The notes beneath the pieces are model-generated. The model ran no database searches and had not been told where the DNA came from. It saw only the letters and a program-made list of their open reading frames with translations. From assembly GCA_023446155.1 (NCBI GenBank), contig JAEXIT010000006.1, forward strand, positions 62,001 to 126,000: a stretch of 64,000 nucleotides of DNA, written 5' to 3'. The stretch is from Bacteroidota bacterium. GTDB lineage: Bacteria; Bacteroidota; Bacteroidia; Flavobacteriales; Flavobacteriaceae. A program made the translations under genes and the position numbers. Below, piece after piece: positions 54,236 through 62,852 of the stretch. Position 1 is the first letter of the stretch; each line of letters begins with the position of its first letter.

Positions 54236-54451
54236 ATGAAAAACAGCTTTATAAAACTGGGAGTCTTTTCCTTGTTCGTTTTAAATACACTGTCAGCTAT
54301 GGGAGCACCGGTGCCGCCACCTCCGGAAAATGGAGCGCCACCACCTCCGGGTGCGCCATTAGATGAGCGCATTTATTTGCTGTTGGGAGTAGGGTTGTTA
54401 TACGCATTTTACTACTATAAAAACTATCATATAAAAAAAGCGTCCAAATAA
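54236..54451 (+). CDS. Small PID-CTERM-like sorting-signal protein
   Basis: A 71-residue protein in four parts: a Sec signal (MKNSFIKLGVFSLFVLNTLSAMGA), a Pro/Gly-rich linker (VPPPPENGAPPPPGA), a short PLD motif, and a hydrophobic helix (IYLLLGVGLLYAFYYY) followed by a basic tail (KNYHIKKASK). Motif, helix and basic tail form the tripartite arrangement of CTERM sorting signals. In Flavobacteria the PID-CTERM class has P-I-D at this place; here it is P-L-D. Almost nothing remains after removing signal and tail, so the mature product would be a Pro-rich peptide. The start is the ATG at 54236, not the longer open frame upstream. Confidence 0.7.
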   Translation: MKNSFIKLGVFSLFVLNTLSAMGAPVPPPPENGAPPPPGAPLDERIYLLLGVGLLYAFYYYKNYHIKKASK

Positions 54452-54467
54452 TTGGACGCTTTTTTTA
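54434..54467. terminator. Bidirectional terminator overlapping the stop codon
   Basis: The stem AGCGTCCAA-ataa-TTGGACGCT lies between an A-run and a T-run. It includes the last codons of the small gene and can serve ribE on the other strand as well. Confidence 0.85.
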
Positions 54468-55055
54468 TTGGCGTAATTCGTGTAATCGACTGACGTATTT
54501 TCCAATTACATCAAATTCCAGATTAATAGTAGTGCCTACTTTAAAGTTCTTAAAATTCGTGTGCTCCATAGTGTAGGGTATGATGGCAACGCTAAACTCG
54601 TTTTCTTTGGAGTTCACCACGGTAAGACTTACACCATTAACGGTAATGGAGCCTTTTTCGATCGTGATATTGCGTAATTTGGAGTCGTATTCGAAGGTAA
54701 AATAATGACTGCCATTCGCGTCCTCTATACTTTTGCAGATTCCGGTCTGATCTACATGGCCCTGAACAATGTGTCCGTCCAGACGATCGCCTAATTTCAT
54801 ACCTCTTTCCAGGTTGATCAAATCACCTGCCTGCCAATTTCCCAAATTGGTTTTGTCAAGGGTCTCCTTTATAGCGGTTACGGTATAGGTATCGCCGTCA
54901 ATAGCGACAACGGTTAAGCAGACGCCGTTATGGGAAACGCTCTGGTCAATTTTGAGTTCGTTGGTTATGGAAGATTGAACGTGAATATGAATATTGTCGT
55001 TTTCTTTTCGGATGTTCCGGATGGTTCCGAGAGTTTCGATAATTCCTGTAAACAT
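54465..55055 (-). CDS. ribE: Riboflavin synthase
   Basis: A 196-residue riboflavin synthase that dismutates two 6,7-dimethyl-8-ribityllumazines. Two lumazine-binding repeats are visible, each starting with an MFTGIIE-like or HIVQGHVDQ-like strand. SHNGVCLTVVAIDGDTYTV and SITVNGVSLTVVNSKENEFSV are the paired motifs. Length is normal. There is no FMN riboswitch upstream; the promoter overlaps that of pdxA. Confidence 0.95.
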   Translation of the reverse strand: MFTGIIETLGTIRNIRKENDNIHIHVQSSITNELKIDQSVSHNGVCLTVVAIDGDTYTVTAIKETLDKTNLGNWQAGDLINLERGMKLGDRLDGHIVQGHVDQTGICKSIEDANGSHYFTFEYDSKLRNITIEKGSITVNGVSLTVVNSKENEFSVAIIPYTMEHTNFKNFKVGTTINLEFDVIGKYVSRLHELRQ

Positions 55056-55071
55056 AACTGATTTATTTTGC

Positions 55072-55079
55072 TAAATTTG
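55072..55079 (+). promoter_or_regulatory. -7 box of pdxA
   Basis: An exact TAAATTTG, 34 bases before the pdxA ATG. It lies inside the region that RNA polymerase must occupy to transcribe ribE. Confidence 0.5.
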
Positions 55080-55085
55080 CATATC

Positions 55086-55093
55086 CAAAATTA
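55086..55093 (-). promoter_or_regulatory. -7 box of ribE
   Basis: TAATTTTG on the minus strand, six bases beyond the pdxA -7 box and 30 bases before the ribE start. Confidence 0.5.
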
Positions 55094-55113
55094 GTAATAA
55101 ATAACTAGTCGGC

Positions 55114-56163
55114 ATGGTGAAAAAAGCAGAAAATATAATTGTAGGAATTTCCATAGGAGATCTAAATGGGATTGGGAGCGAAGTAGTGTTGAAAACGTTC
55201 GAGGATACCCGTATGCTGGAGCTATGTACGCCGGTCATTTTTGCTAATGTGAAAATCCTTTCCTTTATAAAGAAGACCTTGCAGCTCAATGCGAATCTGC
55301 ACGGGATCGATAAAATGGAACAATTGGTTCCCGGAAAGATCAACGTGCTGAATGTATGGCGGGAAGGCGTGAATCTCGAATTTGGAGTGAACGATGAAAA
55401 TGTAGGGAAATATGCCATCCGATCGTTTACAGCGGCTACAAAAGCATTGAAAGAAGGATTGGTCGATGTGTTGGTGACGGCACCGATCAATAAATACAAC
55501 ATACAATCGGAAGAATTTCATTTTCCGGGGCATACCGATTATCTGGATCAGGAGCTGGAAGGCGATGCGCTAATGCTAATGGTTCAGGATAACCTGCGCG
55601 TAGGTTTGTTTACCGATCATATTCCGGTGAACGAAGTGTCGAATCACCTTACGGAAGCGTTAATTCAGAAAAAAATAGAAACCGTTCATAAAACGCTGAT
55701 TCAGGATTTTGGAATTACACGACCTAAGATTGCTGTTTTGGGATTAAATCCGCATTGTGGTGATAATGGTGTTATCGGAAAAGAGGATGATGAGGTGATC
55801 AAGCCGGCTTTGAAAAAACTATTTGATCGCGGTATTATGGTTTTCGGACCGTTTTCGGCGGATAGCTTTTTCGGATTAAGCCAGTATGAAAAATACGATG
55901 CGGTGATTGCGAACTACCACGATCAGGGATTGGTTCCGTTTAAAACCTTGTCGTTTGGAAACGGAGTGAATTATACGGCGGGATTGAATAAAATTCGAAC
56001 GTCACCCGATCATGGGACGGCTTATGAAATCGCAGGAAAAGGAGAAGCGGATTATAATTCGTTTAAAGAAGCGGTTTATCTGGCGATCGATGTGTATAAT
56101 AACCGGAACGAACATAAAGAACTGGTTAAAAACCCTTTGAAAACCAAACAAAAACAGTTATAA
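55114..56163 (+). CDS. pdxA: 4-hydroxythreonine-4-phosphate dehydrogenase
   Basis: A 349-residue PdxA, in pyridoxal-phosphate synthesis. GISIGDLNGIGSEVVLKTF, VTAPINKYNIQSEEFHFPGHTDYL, VAVLGLNPHCGDNG-type LGLNPHCGDNGVIG and NYHDQGLVPFKTLSFGNGVNYT are family motifs; the metal histidines lie in the GHTDYL, NPHCGD and NYHDQG segments. Length is typical. It is divergent from ribE with overlapping promoters. Confidence 0.96.
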   Translation: MVKKAENIIVGISIGDLNGIGSEVVLKTFEDTRMLELCTPVIFANVKILSFIKKTLQLNANLHGIDKMEQLVPGKINVLNVWREGVNLEFGVNDENVGKYAIRSFTAATKALKEGLVDVLVTAPINKYNIQSEEFHFPGHTDYLDQELEGDALMLMVQDNLRVGLFTDHIPVNEVSNHLTEALIQKKIETVHKTLIQDFGITRPKIAVLGLNPHCGDNGVIGKEDDEVIKPALKKLFDRGIMVFGPFSADSFFGLSQYEKYDAVIANYHDQGLVPFKTLSFGNGVNYTAGLNKIRTSPDHGTAYEIAGKGEADYNSFKEAVYLAIDVYNNRNEHKELVKNPLKTKQKQL

Positions 56164-56186
56164 ACAAAAAAATGTTTACAACTCCT

Positions 56187-56214
56187 TTGAATTTCCAATA
56201 ATTTTATATCTTTG
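56187..56214 (+). promoter_or_regulatory. Promoter of the DUF177-rpmF operon
   Basis: TTG (56187-56189), a 17-base spacer and TATCTTTG (56207-56214), 19 bases before the ATG at 56234. Confidence 0.8.
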
Positions 56215-56233
56215 CACGCTCAAAACTGTTGTT

Positions 56234-56767
56234 ATGAATATTGATAAAGAATTTTTGATCCCCTTTGTTGGATTAAAGCAAGGGAAGCACCAGTTTGAAT
56301 ATCATATAGATAAGAAGTTCTTTGAGCACTTTGATTTTGATGACTATAATGATGTTGCTATCAAAGTTGATGTGATTCTGGACAAGAAAAGCACAATGCT
56401 TGAAATCGCTTTTAAACACAAAGGAACGGTAAATGTACCTTGTGATTTAACAAACGAGGATTTTGATTTGCCGATTAAAGGTAAGATGAATTTAATTGTA
56501 AAATTCGGTGATACCTATAATGATGAGAACGATGAGTTGCTGGTGTTACCTCATGGCGAATATCAAATCAACATTATGCAATATATTTATGAGGCAATTG
56601 TGCTGTCGGTTCCAACAAGAAGGATTCATCCCGGAGTTAAAGATGGAACCTTAAAATCGGAAGTGATTGACCGCTTAAATGAATTAGCGCCAAAAGAACA
56701 ACACAAAGAAGAAGAAAATACAGATCCCCGATGGGACAAATTAAAACAACTATTAACGGATAAATAA
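56234..56767 (+). CDS. DUF177/YceD family protein
   Basis: A 177-residue member of the DUF177 (YceD) family that usually precedes rpmF. LIPFVGLKQGKHQFEYHIDKKFF opens the protein, NVPCDLTNEDFDLPIKGKMNL carries the conserved strand, and the helix EAIVLSVPTRRIHPG matches the family. Relatives are linked to 23S rRNA accumulation or ribosome biogenesis, but the mechanism is not known. Ten bases separate it from rpmF. Confidence 0.9.
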   Translation: MNIDKEFLIPFVGLKQGKHQFEYHIDKKFFEHFDFDDYNDVAIKVDVILDKKSTMLEIAFKHKGTVNVPCDLTNEDFDLPIKGKMNLIVKFGDTYNDENDELLVLPHGEYQINIMQYIYEAIVLSVPTRRIHPGVKDGTLKSEVIDRLNELAPKEQHKEEENTDPRWDKLKQLLTDK

Positions 56768-56776
56768 TATAGTAAG

Positions 56777-56971
56777 ATGGCACATCCTAAGAGAAAAACC
56801 TCGAAAACAAGAAGAGATAAGAGAAGAACGCATTATAAAGCGACGGTTCCTCAAATTGCTACATGTCCTGTAACAGGAGAAGCACATTTGTATCACAGAG
56901 CTTACTGGCATGAAGGTAAAATGTACTACAGAGGTCAGGTTGTAATTGATAAGCAAGAAGCTGTTGCTTAA
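56777..56971 (+). CDS. rpmF: 50S ribosomal protein L32
   Basis: A 64-residue L32: [17 protein letters not shown] start and the [14 protein letters not shown] box. Only one cysteine is present, so this is the zinc-independent form. Followed by a terminator at 56991-57018. Confidence 0.97.
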   Translation: MAHPKRKTSKTRRDKRRTHYKATVPQIATCPVTGEAHLYHRAYWHEGKMYYRGQVVIDKQEAVA

Positions 56972-56990
56972 TCGAAGAAAATAATAGAGA

Positions 56991-57018
56991 AAACTCTCAC
57001 TATGTGGGAGTTTTTTTT
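56991..57018 (+). terminator. Terminator after rpmF
   Basis: A hairpin AAACTCTCAC-tat-GTGGGAGTTT (one G-T pair) with eight T residues. It may reduce but need not abolish read-through into fabH. Confidence 0.85.
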
Positions 57019-57133
57019 GTTAAAAACCCTTTGAAACGAATTAAGTAGCGATAAAAAAGGCTTGGTTTCGGATTTTTTTTGTAATTTCCACCACTTTTTT
57101 CAGCTAAAATTTGAAAAAGAAAAAGTAACCCAT

Positions 57134-58141
57134 ATGACTAAAATTACAGCAGCCATTACAGCGGTTGGATCCTATGTTCCGGACTATGTTTTGTCGAATC
57201 AGGTTCTGGAAACTATGGTCGATACCAACGATGAATGGATTACTTCTCGTACGGGAATTAAAGAAAGACGTATTCTCAAAGAGGAAGGACAAGGGACTTC
57301 TTTTATGGCCATTAGAGCCGCACAAAACCTGATCGAAAAATCGGGAATTGACCCCAAAGAAATTGACCTGGTATTGCTGGCAACAGCAACACCGGATATG
57401 CCGGTAGCTTCTACCGCAGTATATACCGCAACACAAATTGGAGCGACAAATGCTTTTGCCTACGACTTGCAGGCGGCGTGTTCCAGTTTTCTATACGGGC
57501 TTTCTACAGCCTCCGCTTACATCGAATCAGGACGTTATAAAAAAGTATTGTTGATAGGATCGGATAAAATGTCTTCTATCATCGATTATACCGACAGAGC
57601 AACCTGTATTATTTTTGGTGATGGAGCCGGAGCCGTATTGTTCGAACCCAATACCGAAGGTTTAGGCTTTCAGGATGAATTCTTAAGAAGTGATGGTGTA
57701 GGACGTGAATACCTGAAAATTGAAGCCGGTGGTTCTATTTTACCTGCTTCGGTAGAAACGGTAAAAAACAAACAACACTTTGTACACCAGGATGGACAAA
57801 CCGTTTTTAAATATGCGGTTTCCGGAATGGCCGATGTAAGTGAAAAAATCATGAAGCGTAATAACCTGGAAAAAGACGATGTCAACTGGTTGGTAGCGCA
57901 TCAGGCAAATAAACGCATCATCGATGCTACAGCACACCGAATGGGGCTGGACGAATCGAAAGTATTGATAAATATCCATAGATACGGTAATACAACATCG
58001 GCGACCCTGCCATTGTTACTGTCGGATTTCGAAGACGTACTTAAAAAAGGAGATAATATAATTTTTGCCGCATTTGGTGGCGGTTTCACATGGGGAGCCG
58101 TTTACCTGAAATGGGCCTACAATAAACAAAAAACTAACTAA
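57134..58141 (+). CDS. fabH: Beta-ketoacyl-ACP synthase III
   Basis: A 335-residue FabH, which starts fatty acids by condensing acetyl- or branched acyl-CoA with malonyl-ACP. The nucleophile is in LQAACSSFLYGL (Cys near 115); the His and Asn are in VAHQANKRIID and RYGNTTSATLPL. I start at the ATG at 57134; the frame extends 24 codons upstream into non-homologous sequence. It leads fabH-accB-accC. Confidence 0.95.
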   Translation: MTKITAAITAVGSYVPDYVLSNQVLETMVDTNDEWITSRTGIKERRILKEEGQGTSFMAIRAAQNLIEKSGIDPKEIDLVLLATATPDMPVASTAVYTATQIGATNAFAYDLQAACSSFLYGLSTASAYIESGRYKKVLLIGSDKMSSIIDYTDRATCIIFGDGAGAVLFEPNTEGLGFQDEFLRSDGVGREYLKIEAGGSILPASVETVKNKQHFVHQDGQTVFKYAVSGMADVSEKIMKRNNLEKDDVNWLVAHQANKRIIDATAHRMGLDESKVLINIHRYGNTTSATLPLLLSDFEDVLKKGDNIIFAAFGGGFTWGAVYLKWAYNKQKTN

Positions 58142-58159
58142 ATCAAAATTCCGAACAAG

Positions 58160-58645
58160 ATGGATATTAGAGAAATTCAAAACCTAATCAAATTTGTAGC
58201 GAAGTCTGGTGCTACTGAAGTAAAATTAGAGATGGATGATTTCAAAATCACCATTAAAACTACAGAAGCAGGAGCAGCAGAAACTACTTATGTTCAACAT
58301 GTTCCAATGCAAGCGGCAGTTCCGCAAGCGGCAGCACCTCAGGCAGTAGCAGCACCTGCACCGGCAGCACCGGTAGCAACTCCAGCTGCCGATGACGACT
58401 CCAAATACCTGGTAGTTAAGTCACCAATTATCGGAACATTATACCGTAAACCATCCCCGGATAAAGCACCTTTCGTAGAAGTAGGAAGCACTATCAATAA
58501 AGGAGATGTGGTTTGTGTGATCGAAGCCATGAAATTGTTTAATGAAATCGAATCGGAAGTATCCGGTAAAATCGTTAAAGTATTAGTTGACGACGCTTCT
58601 CCAGTAGAATTCGACCAACCATTATTTTTAGTAGACCCATCATAA
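58160..58645 (+). CDS. accB: Acetyl-CoA carboxylase biotin carboxyl carrier protein
   Basis: A 161-residue BCCP. The N-terminal helix region is followed by an Ala/Pro-rich linker (QAAAPQAVAAPAPAAPVAT) and the biotinyl domain with VIEAMKLFNEIE; the biotinylated Lys is residue 125. It carries carboxybiotin between AccC and the carboxyltransferase. It follows fabH by 18 bases. Confidence 0.96.
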   Translation: MDIREIQNLIKFVAKSGATEVKLEMDDFKITIKTTEAGAAETTYVQHVPMQAAVPQAAAPQAVAAPAPAAPVATPAADDDSKYLVVKSPIIGTLYRKPSPDKAPFVEVGSTINKGDVVCVIEAMKLFNEIESEVSGKIVKVLVDDASPVEFDQPLFLVDPS

Positions 58646-58646
58646 G

Positions 58647-58729
58647 AAATTTTAAATGCTAAATTTTAAATGATGGTTTTTTTATGCCGCATTTAAAAGG
58701 ATTTAAAATTTAACCCGAATTTAAAATTT
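58647..58729. repeat. AT-rich inverted repeat between accB and accC
   Basis: Two AAATTTTAAAT copies (58647-58657, 58661-58671) face two ATTTAAAATTT copies (58701-58711 and 58719-58729, the latter offset by one base). Paired together they fill most of the 90-base accB-accC gap. There is no T-tract, so it is not a normal terminator. Confidence 0.5.
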
Positions 58730-58735
58730 CAAGAG

Positions 58736-60085
58736 ATGTTTAAAAAAATATTAATCGCAAACAGGGGAGAAATTGCACTTCGTGTAATCAGAACCTGTAG
58801 AGAAATGGGCATCAAAACTGTAGCGGTATATTCGACTGCAGATGCGGAAAGCCTACATGTTAAATTTGCTGATGAAGCAGTTTGTATCGGTCCTCCGCCA
58901 AGTAATTTATCCTATCTGAAAATGTCCAACATTATTGCCGCTGCAGAGATTACCAATGCCGATGCAATTCACCCCGGATATGGATTCCTTTCGGAAAATG
59001 CTAAATTTTCCAAAATCTGTGAAGAGCACGGTATTAAATTTATCGGAGCTTCACCGGAAATGATCGAGAAAATGGGTGACAAAGCTACGGCTAAAGCAAC
59101 CATGAAAGAAGCGGGTGTTCCTACTATTCCAGGATCAGAAGGTCTGTTGGAATCGTATGAGCAAGCCGATCAATTAGCCAAAGAATTCGGATACCCTATT
59201 ATGTTGAAAGCTACTGCCGGTGGTGGTGGAAAAGGGATGCGTGCGGTTTGGAAAAAAGAAGACTTACAGAAAGCATGGGAAAGCGCGCGTCAGGAAGCCG
59301 GTGCAGCCTTCGGAAACGATGGAATGTACATGGAAAAACTGATCGAAGAACCACGCCATATCGAAATACAGGTTGTAGGAGATTCCTATGGTAAAGCGTG
59401 TCACCTTTCCGAAAGAGACTGTTCGGTACAACGCCGTCACCAGAAATTGACAGAAGAAACGCCTTCTCCATTTATGACCGACGAGTTGCGTACGAAAATG
59501 GGAGACGCTGCGGTTAAAGCAGCCGAATACATTAAATATGAAGGAGCCGGTACGGTTGAGTTTTTGGTTGACAAGCACCGTAACTTCTACTTTATGGAAA
59601 TGAATACCCGTATTCAGGTGGAGCACCCGATTACGGAGCAGGTAATCGATTACGATTTGATCCGCGAACAAATTTTGGTAGCGGCAGGAGTGCCAATTTC
59701 GGGTAAAAACTACTTACCGCAATTACACTCTATCGAATGTCGTATCAATGCCGAGGATCCGTATAACGATTTCCGTCCGTCACCAGGAAGAATCACTACG
59801 TTGCATTCACCAGGAGGACACGGAGTACGTCTGGATACACACGTGTATGCCGGATATACGATCCCACCAAATTACGATTCGATGATTGCGAAGTTGATTA
59901 CTACAGCGCAAACGCGTGAAGAAGCGATCAACAAAATGAAACGTGCATTGGATGAATTCGTAATCGAAGGAATCAAAACAACGATTCCGTTCCACAGACA
60001 ATTAATGGACGATCCGGAATATGTTGCGGGTAACTATACTACAAAATTCATGGAGAGTTTTGTAATGAAAGAACCAGCAGAATAA
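58736..60085 (+). CDS. accC: Acetyl-CoA carboxylase biotin carboxylase subunit
   Basis: A 449-residue biotin carboxylase with ATP-grasp fold. [20 protein letters not shown] opens the protein, [15 protein letters not shown] is the glycine-rich ATP loop (near residue 160), and [16 protein letters not shown] carries the metal-binding Glu and catalytic Arg. It carboxylates the biotin on AccB for malonyl-CoA synthesis. A terminator follows 19 bases after the stop. Confidence 0.97.
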   Translation: MFKKILIANRGEIALRVIRTCREMGIKTVAVYSTADAESLHVKFADEAVCIGPPPSNLSYLKMSNIIAAAEITNADAIHPGYGFLSENAKFSKICEEHGIKFIGASPEMIEKMGDKATAKATMKEAGVPTIPGSEGLLESYEQADQLAKEFGYPIMLKATAGGGGKGMRAVWKKEDLQKAWESARQEAGAAFGNDGMYMEKLIEEPRHIEIQVVGDSYGKACHLSERDCSVQRRHQKLTEETPSPFMTDELRTKMGDAAVKAAEYIKYEGAGTVEFLVDKHRNFYFMEMNTRIQVEHPITEQVIDYDLIREQILVAAGVPISGKNYLPQLHSIECRINAEDPYNDFRPSPGRITTLHSPGGHGVRLDTHVYAGYTIPPNYDSMIAKLITTAQTREEAINKMKRALDEFVIEGIKTTIPFHRQLMDDPEYVAGNYTTKFMESFVMKEPAE

Positions 60086-60103
60086 TCTGGAAAGCAGATC
60101 ATA

Positions 60104-60134
60104 AAAAAACCGCACTTTTTAGTGCGGTTTTTTG
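60104..60134. terminator. Bidirectional terminator after accC
   Basis: The stem AACCGCACT-tttt-AGTGCGGTT lies between a long A-run and a long T-run, so it can stop both accC and the convergent DoxX-like gene. Confidence 0.9.
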
Positions 60135-60138
60135 TTTT

Positions 60139-61335
60139 TTATCGGTTAAACGGTGCTTCGTTAATCCAGTGAAACCCGCGTCCGGTGAGTAGGAAATCAT
60201 CTTTTGTTTTTCGTTTTAGCTGTATTTTTATCGAGTCGGCCGTATGGAATAGCAAACCGTCTTTGGTTTTTTCATAACGAAAATATTCCGCTTTGGGAAC
60301 GGCTTTATCATTGTCGGTTATTTCGCGTAATATAACGTATCGGGCTACCGTATCGATAGTGGAAGTAAACTTAACTTCCCGGTTGTTTGTATAACGAATT
60401 CCAGCGGCATCACGGGTTTCGAAAACAAAATGCAGATAACCGGAAGGATTGTTGGGACCGGTCACTTCATAAAAACCATAGAGTGGTGGATTTTTGGTAT
60501 TCTGGTTGTACATTTTCAGATAGGCGATTAGAAAAGCCGAAAAGATACCAACGGATAATAACAGTTTAAAACCGGTTTTAATATGCTGCAATACCTTTTC
60601 CGATCGCGTATCCCCCAGATAGATGGTATGTTCCTTTTGTGGTACCGGTTTGTCCAGAATAAAAAAGCGAACCAATCGGCTGCGTTCGTAATACAGCAGA
60701 ATCAATGCCGCCAATAACATATGCATGGAGCTGAGTTTAACCGGAATGTCATAACAAAGATTCATCATCACGATATTGGAAAGCACGCCGGTAAGGATAA
60801 CCGTCCCCAATGTGACCGTTTTGCGGTTTAATAGTAAAAGACCACCCAACACTTCGGCCAGGCCGGCAAAAGCTGTGTAATGGGGCGAAAACTGCATAAA
60901 CGTCCATGCGAGACCCATGGGCGACGATTCGCCGTAAGGTTGTGCCAGTCGGAAATATAAAATAGGAGGAAACTGAAAGGGGAATACTTTGCTAAATCCG
61001 TAAACCAGCATGTAAAACGCGAGATACAGTCGGAGGGTTACCTGGAAAAGATAGCGTAGGGTGGTATAGGTGTTTTTGTTGTTCAGCTGACCGAGTTGCA
61101 TCGTTACCGGAACGGCCAGGATAAGACTAAGGCACAGGTTCCAAAACGTAGTGATATAGGCATAGGTGTTGTCGCCACTTCCGCTACCACTGGCTTCAAA
61201 CGGATAACCAATATGAAAAAGACTTTTGGCCGACCAAAAAATCAATGGATTCAGTACCAGTGCAAAAAGAAAACTGAACAGGTGGAAAATAAAATAAATA
61301 AACAGAAAATGTAGCAGATAGCTTTTCAATCGCAT
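60139..61335 (-). CDS. DoxX-like integral membrane protein
   Basis: A 398-residue membrane protein. Helix SYLLHFLFIYFIFHLFSFLFALV starts it; a DoxX-like four-helix core follows (YLAFYMLVYGFSKVFPFQF, PHYTAFAGLAEVLGGLLLLN, VILTGVLSNIVMMNLCYDIPVK and MHMLLAALILLYY). A further helix (LLLSVGIFSAFLIAYLKMY near 265) and a soluble C-terminal domain of about 120 residues end it. The DoxX core is a common electron-transfer-like or carotenoid-related membrane fold with no fixed function. The C-terminal beta-rich domain (FYEVTGPNNPSGYLHFVF) probably faces the periplasm. Confidence 0.75.
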   Translation of the reverse strand: MRLKSYLLHFLFIYFIFHLFSFLFALVLNPLIFWSAKSLFHIGYPFEASGSGSGDNTYAYITTFWNLCLSLILAVPVTMQLGQLNNKNTYTTLRYLFQVTLRLYLAFYMLVYGFSKVFPFQFPPILYFRLAQPYGESSPMGLAWTFMQFSPHYTAFAGLAEVLGGLLLLNRKTVTLGTVILTGVLSNIVMMNLCYDIPVKLSSMHMLLAALILLYYERSRLVRFFILDKPVPQKEHTIYLGDTRSEKVLQHIKTGFKLLLSVGIFSAFLIAYLKMYNQNTKNPPLYGFYEVTGPNNPSGYLHFVFETRDAAGIRYTNNREVKFTSTIDTVARYVILREITDNDKAVPKAEYFRYEKTKDGLLFHTADSIKIQLKRKTKDDFLLTGRGFHWINEAPFNR

Positions 61336-61388
61336 GACAAAACTTTTTAATAAATATAAACTGTATTTTCGTATAAATAGTATGTCAT

Positions 61389-61421
61389 AAAAAAAATCCC
61401 GAAGCGGTTACTTCGGGATTG
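61389..61421 (-). terminator. Terminator of the C1 peptidase gene
   Basis: The stem AATCCCGAAG-cggtta-CTTCGGGATT is followed on the minus strand by eight T residues. Confidence 0.88.
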
Positions 61422-61457
61422 GATTTTGATTGATGATAGTAAGGTAATGTGAGTGTA

Positions 61458-62654
61458 TTATAATTTTAACTTTTTAGCAATGGCCGATGGAATAGCACCT
61501 TTGTGAACCATGATATCGGTAGTTTTGTATTTTACGAAATCTTTAGTCATATACAAATACCCTTTGTAATCGTTGGTAAGACCCCATGAGTTTTTCACGA
61601 TATAGTATTCTTTACCGTTCTGATCTTTAGAGATTCCTACGATATGCATTCCGTGATCATCGGTAGTCGTATAGTTGTCAAATGCTTTCTGACGCAATTC
61701 TTCCGTGATTTTCATTTCCGGTTTCGGACCGTTAAACATATCTGCTTTCTCCTCTGGCGTCATATCGGCAAAGTTTTTCTCCGGAATAAAGGCAACACCA
61801 TTTTTCCAGCTAAATCCTTTTTCGCTAACGTCACCCGCCCAAGCTACAGTATATCCTTTTTTCAAGGCATTGTCGATCGTCTCGGTTAACTCGTCCATTC
61901 TAACGTTATACACCTGATCGAAAGCCCAGTTGTCTGGTACTAACAAAGTGAATTTAGAATAGTATGGGTATTCCTGTAGGGAAGAAAGTTCTACATAATC
62001 GTCCGGGTTAATTCCCACGACTTCTTTAGCAAACGATTGCGGCGTGTATTTTTTTCCTTTATAATCGAAAGAAGTAGGAACCTGACCCAGGTAAGCATCA
62101 ATAACAGCAGTATAAGCTTTTTCCCAGTTTGGCGTTAACTCGCCATTTGGATTTTTAACCACAGCCGCCAATACGCCTTCCATCACACCACTCATTTCGG
62201 CAAATTTATTTTTATCGGTTCCGTAGTTTAATCCGGTATAAACGGTTTGCGGAACAGCACCATATTTGCGGTACATATTCATAACATCGTGGAAAGCACC
62301 ACCATCGCCTAAAGTAACGGCACCATGCATGCGAACATACATTTTTCCTTTTTCTACATAAGCATTACGAGCAGAGAAAATCTGAGACAATTCAACCGGT
62401 TGTTTTCCCATACGGATCATCTCCGACTCGATAAATGAGTTGGCCGAATAACTCCAGCAGGTTCCGGAAGAACCCTGATTTTTGATAGATGTATTTTCCA
62501 GGTTGATCACATCGGTAAACTTGAACGACTCTTTACTGTTGGAACTCGCATTATTCTTTAAAGCATTTACTAAGTTGTCCTGTGCGAATCCGGAACTTAA
62601 ACCCATTAATAAGGCCGAAGCCAATACAACTGGTTTAATAGAAAAATTGTACAT
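61458..62654 (-). CDS. Exported C1 (papain/bleomycin-hydrolase type) cysteine peptidase
   Basis: A 398-residue peptidase with signal peptide ending SGFAQ. The catalytic region is QGSSGTCWSYSANSFIE (Cys66); the His lies in DDHGMHIVGISKDQ and the Asn in YIVKNSWG. The layout (Cys near the N-terminus, long insertion before the His) matches the C1B aminopeptidase C/bleomycin hydrolase branch. Unlike classical members it is exported. The substrate is unknown. Confidence 0.9.
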   Translation of the reverse strand: MYNFSIKPVVLASALLMGLSSGFAQDNLVNALKNNASSNSKESFKFTDVINLENTSIKNQGSSGTCWSYSANSFIESEMIRMGKQPVELSQIFSARNAYVEKGKMYVRMHGAVTLGDGGAFHDVMNMYRKYGAVPQTVYTGLNYGTDKNKFAEMSGVMEGVLAAVVKNPNGELTPNWEKAYTAVIDAYLGQVPTSFDYKGKKYTPQSFAKEVVGINPDDYVELSSLQEYPYYSKFTLLVPDNWAFDQVYNVRMDELTETIDNALKKGYTVAWAGDVSEKGFSWKNGVAFIPEKNFADMTPEEKADMFNGPKPEMKITEELRQKAFDNYTTTDDHGMHIVGISKDQNGKEYYIVKNSWGLTNDYKGYLYMTKDFVKYKTTDIMVHKGAIPSAIAKKLKL

Positions 62655-62852
62655 AATTTAATTTTTTTGATTTCAATTAATTTGAGTCCGAAATTAGGAT
62701 GTTGTTACACGGTAAACCAAATTTTAACACATATTTATGTTTTTGGTAACCTTTGCAAAAAGTATTTTCTTACCGGACGGTCACAGGAGCTCCAAAAGCA
62801 ATGGAGCTGCTAATTCTAAAAGGGTAAGAAAGGGGAGGAGGTCGGGAGAGCT

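Noticed and set aside
55056..55113. FMN riboswitch in front of ribE
   Set aside because: The gap is only 58 bases and filled by the two promoters; an FMN aptamer would not fit.
57062..57133. 24-codon N-terminal extension of fabH
   Set aside because: FabH proteins begin at the ITAAITAVGSYVPD strand; the extension covers the upstream leader region.
62788..62808. Hairpin AGCTCC/GGAGCT as a terminator or regulator
   Set aside because: Six-base stem with a nine-base loop and no T-run on either strand; too weak to call.
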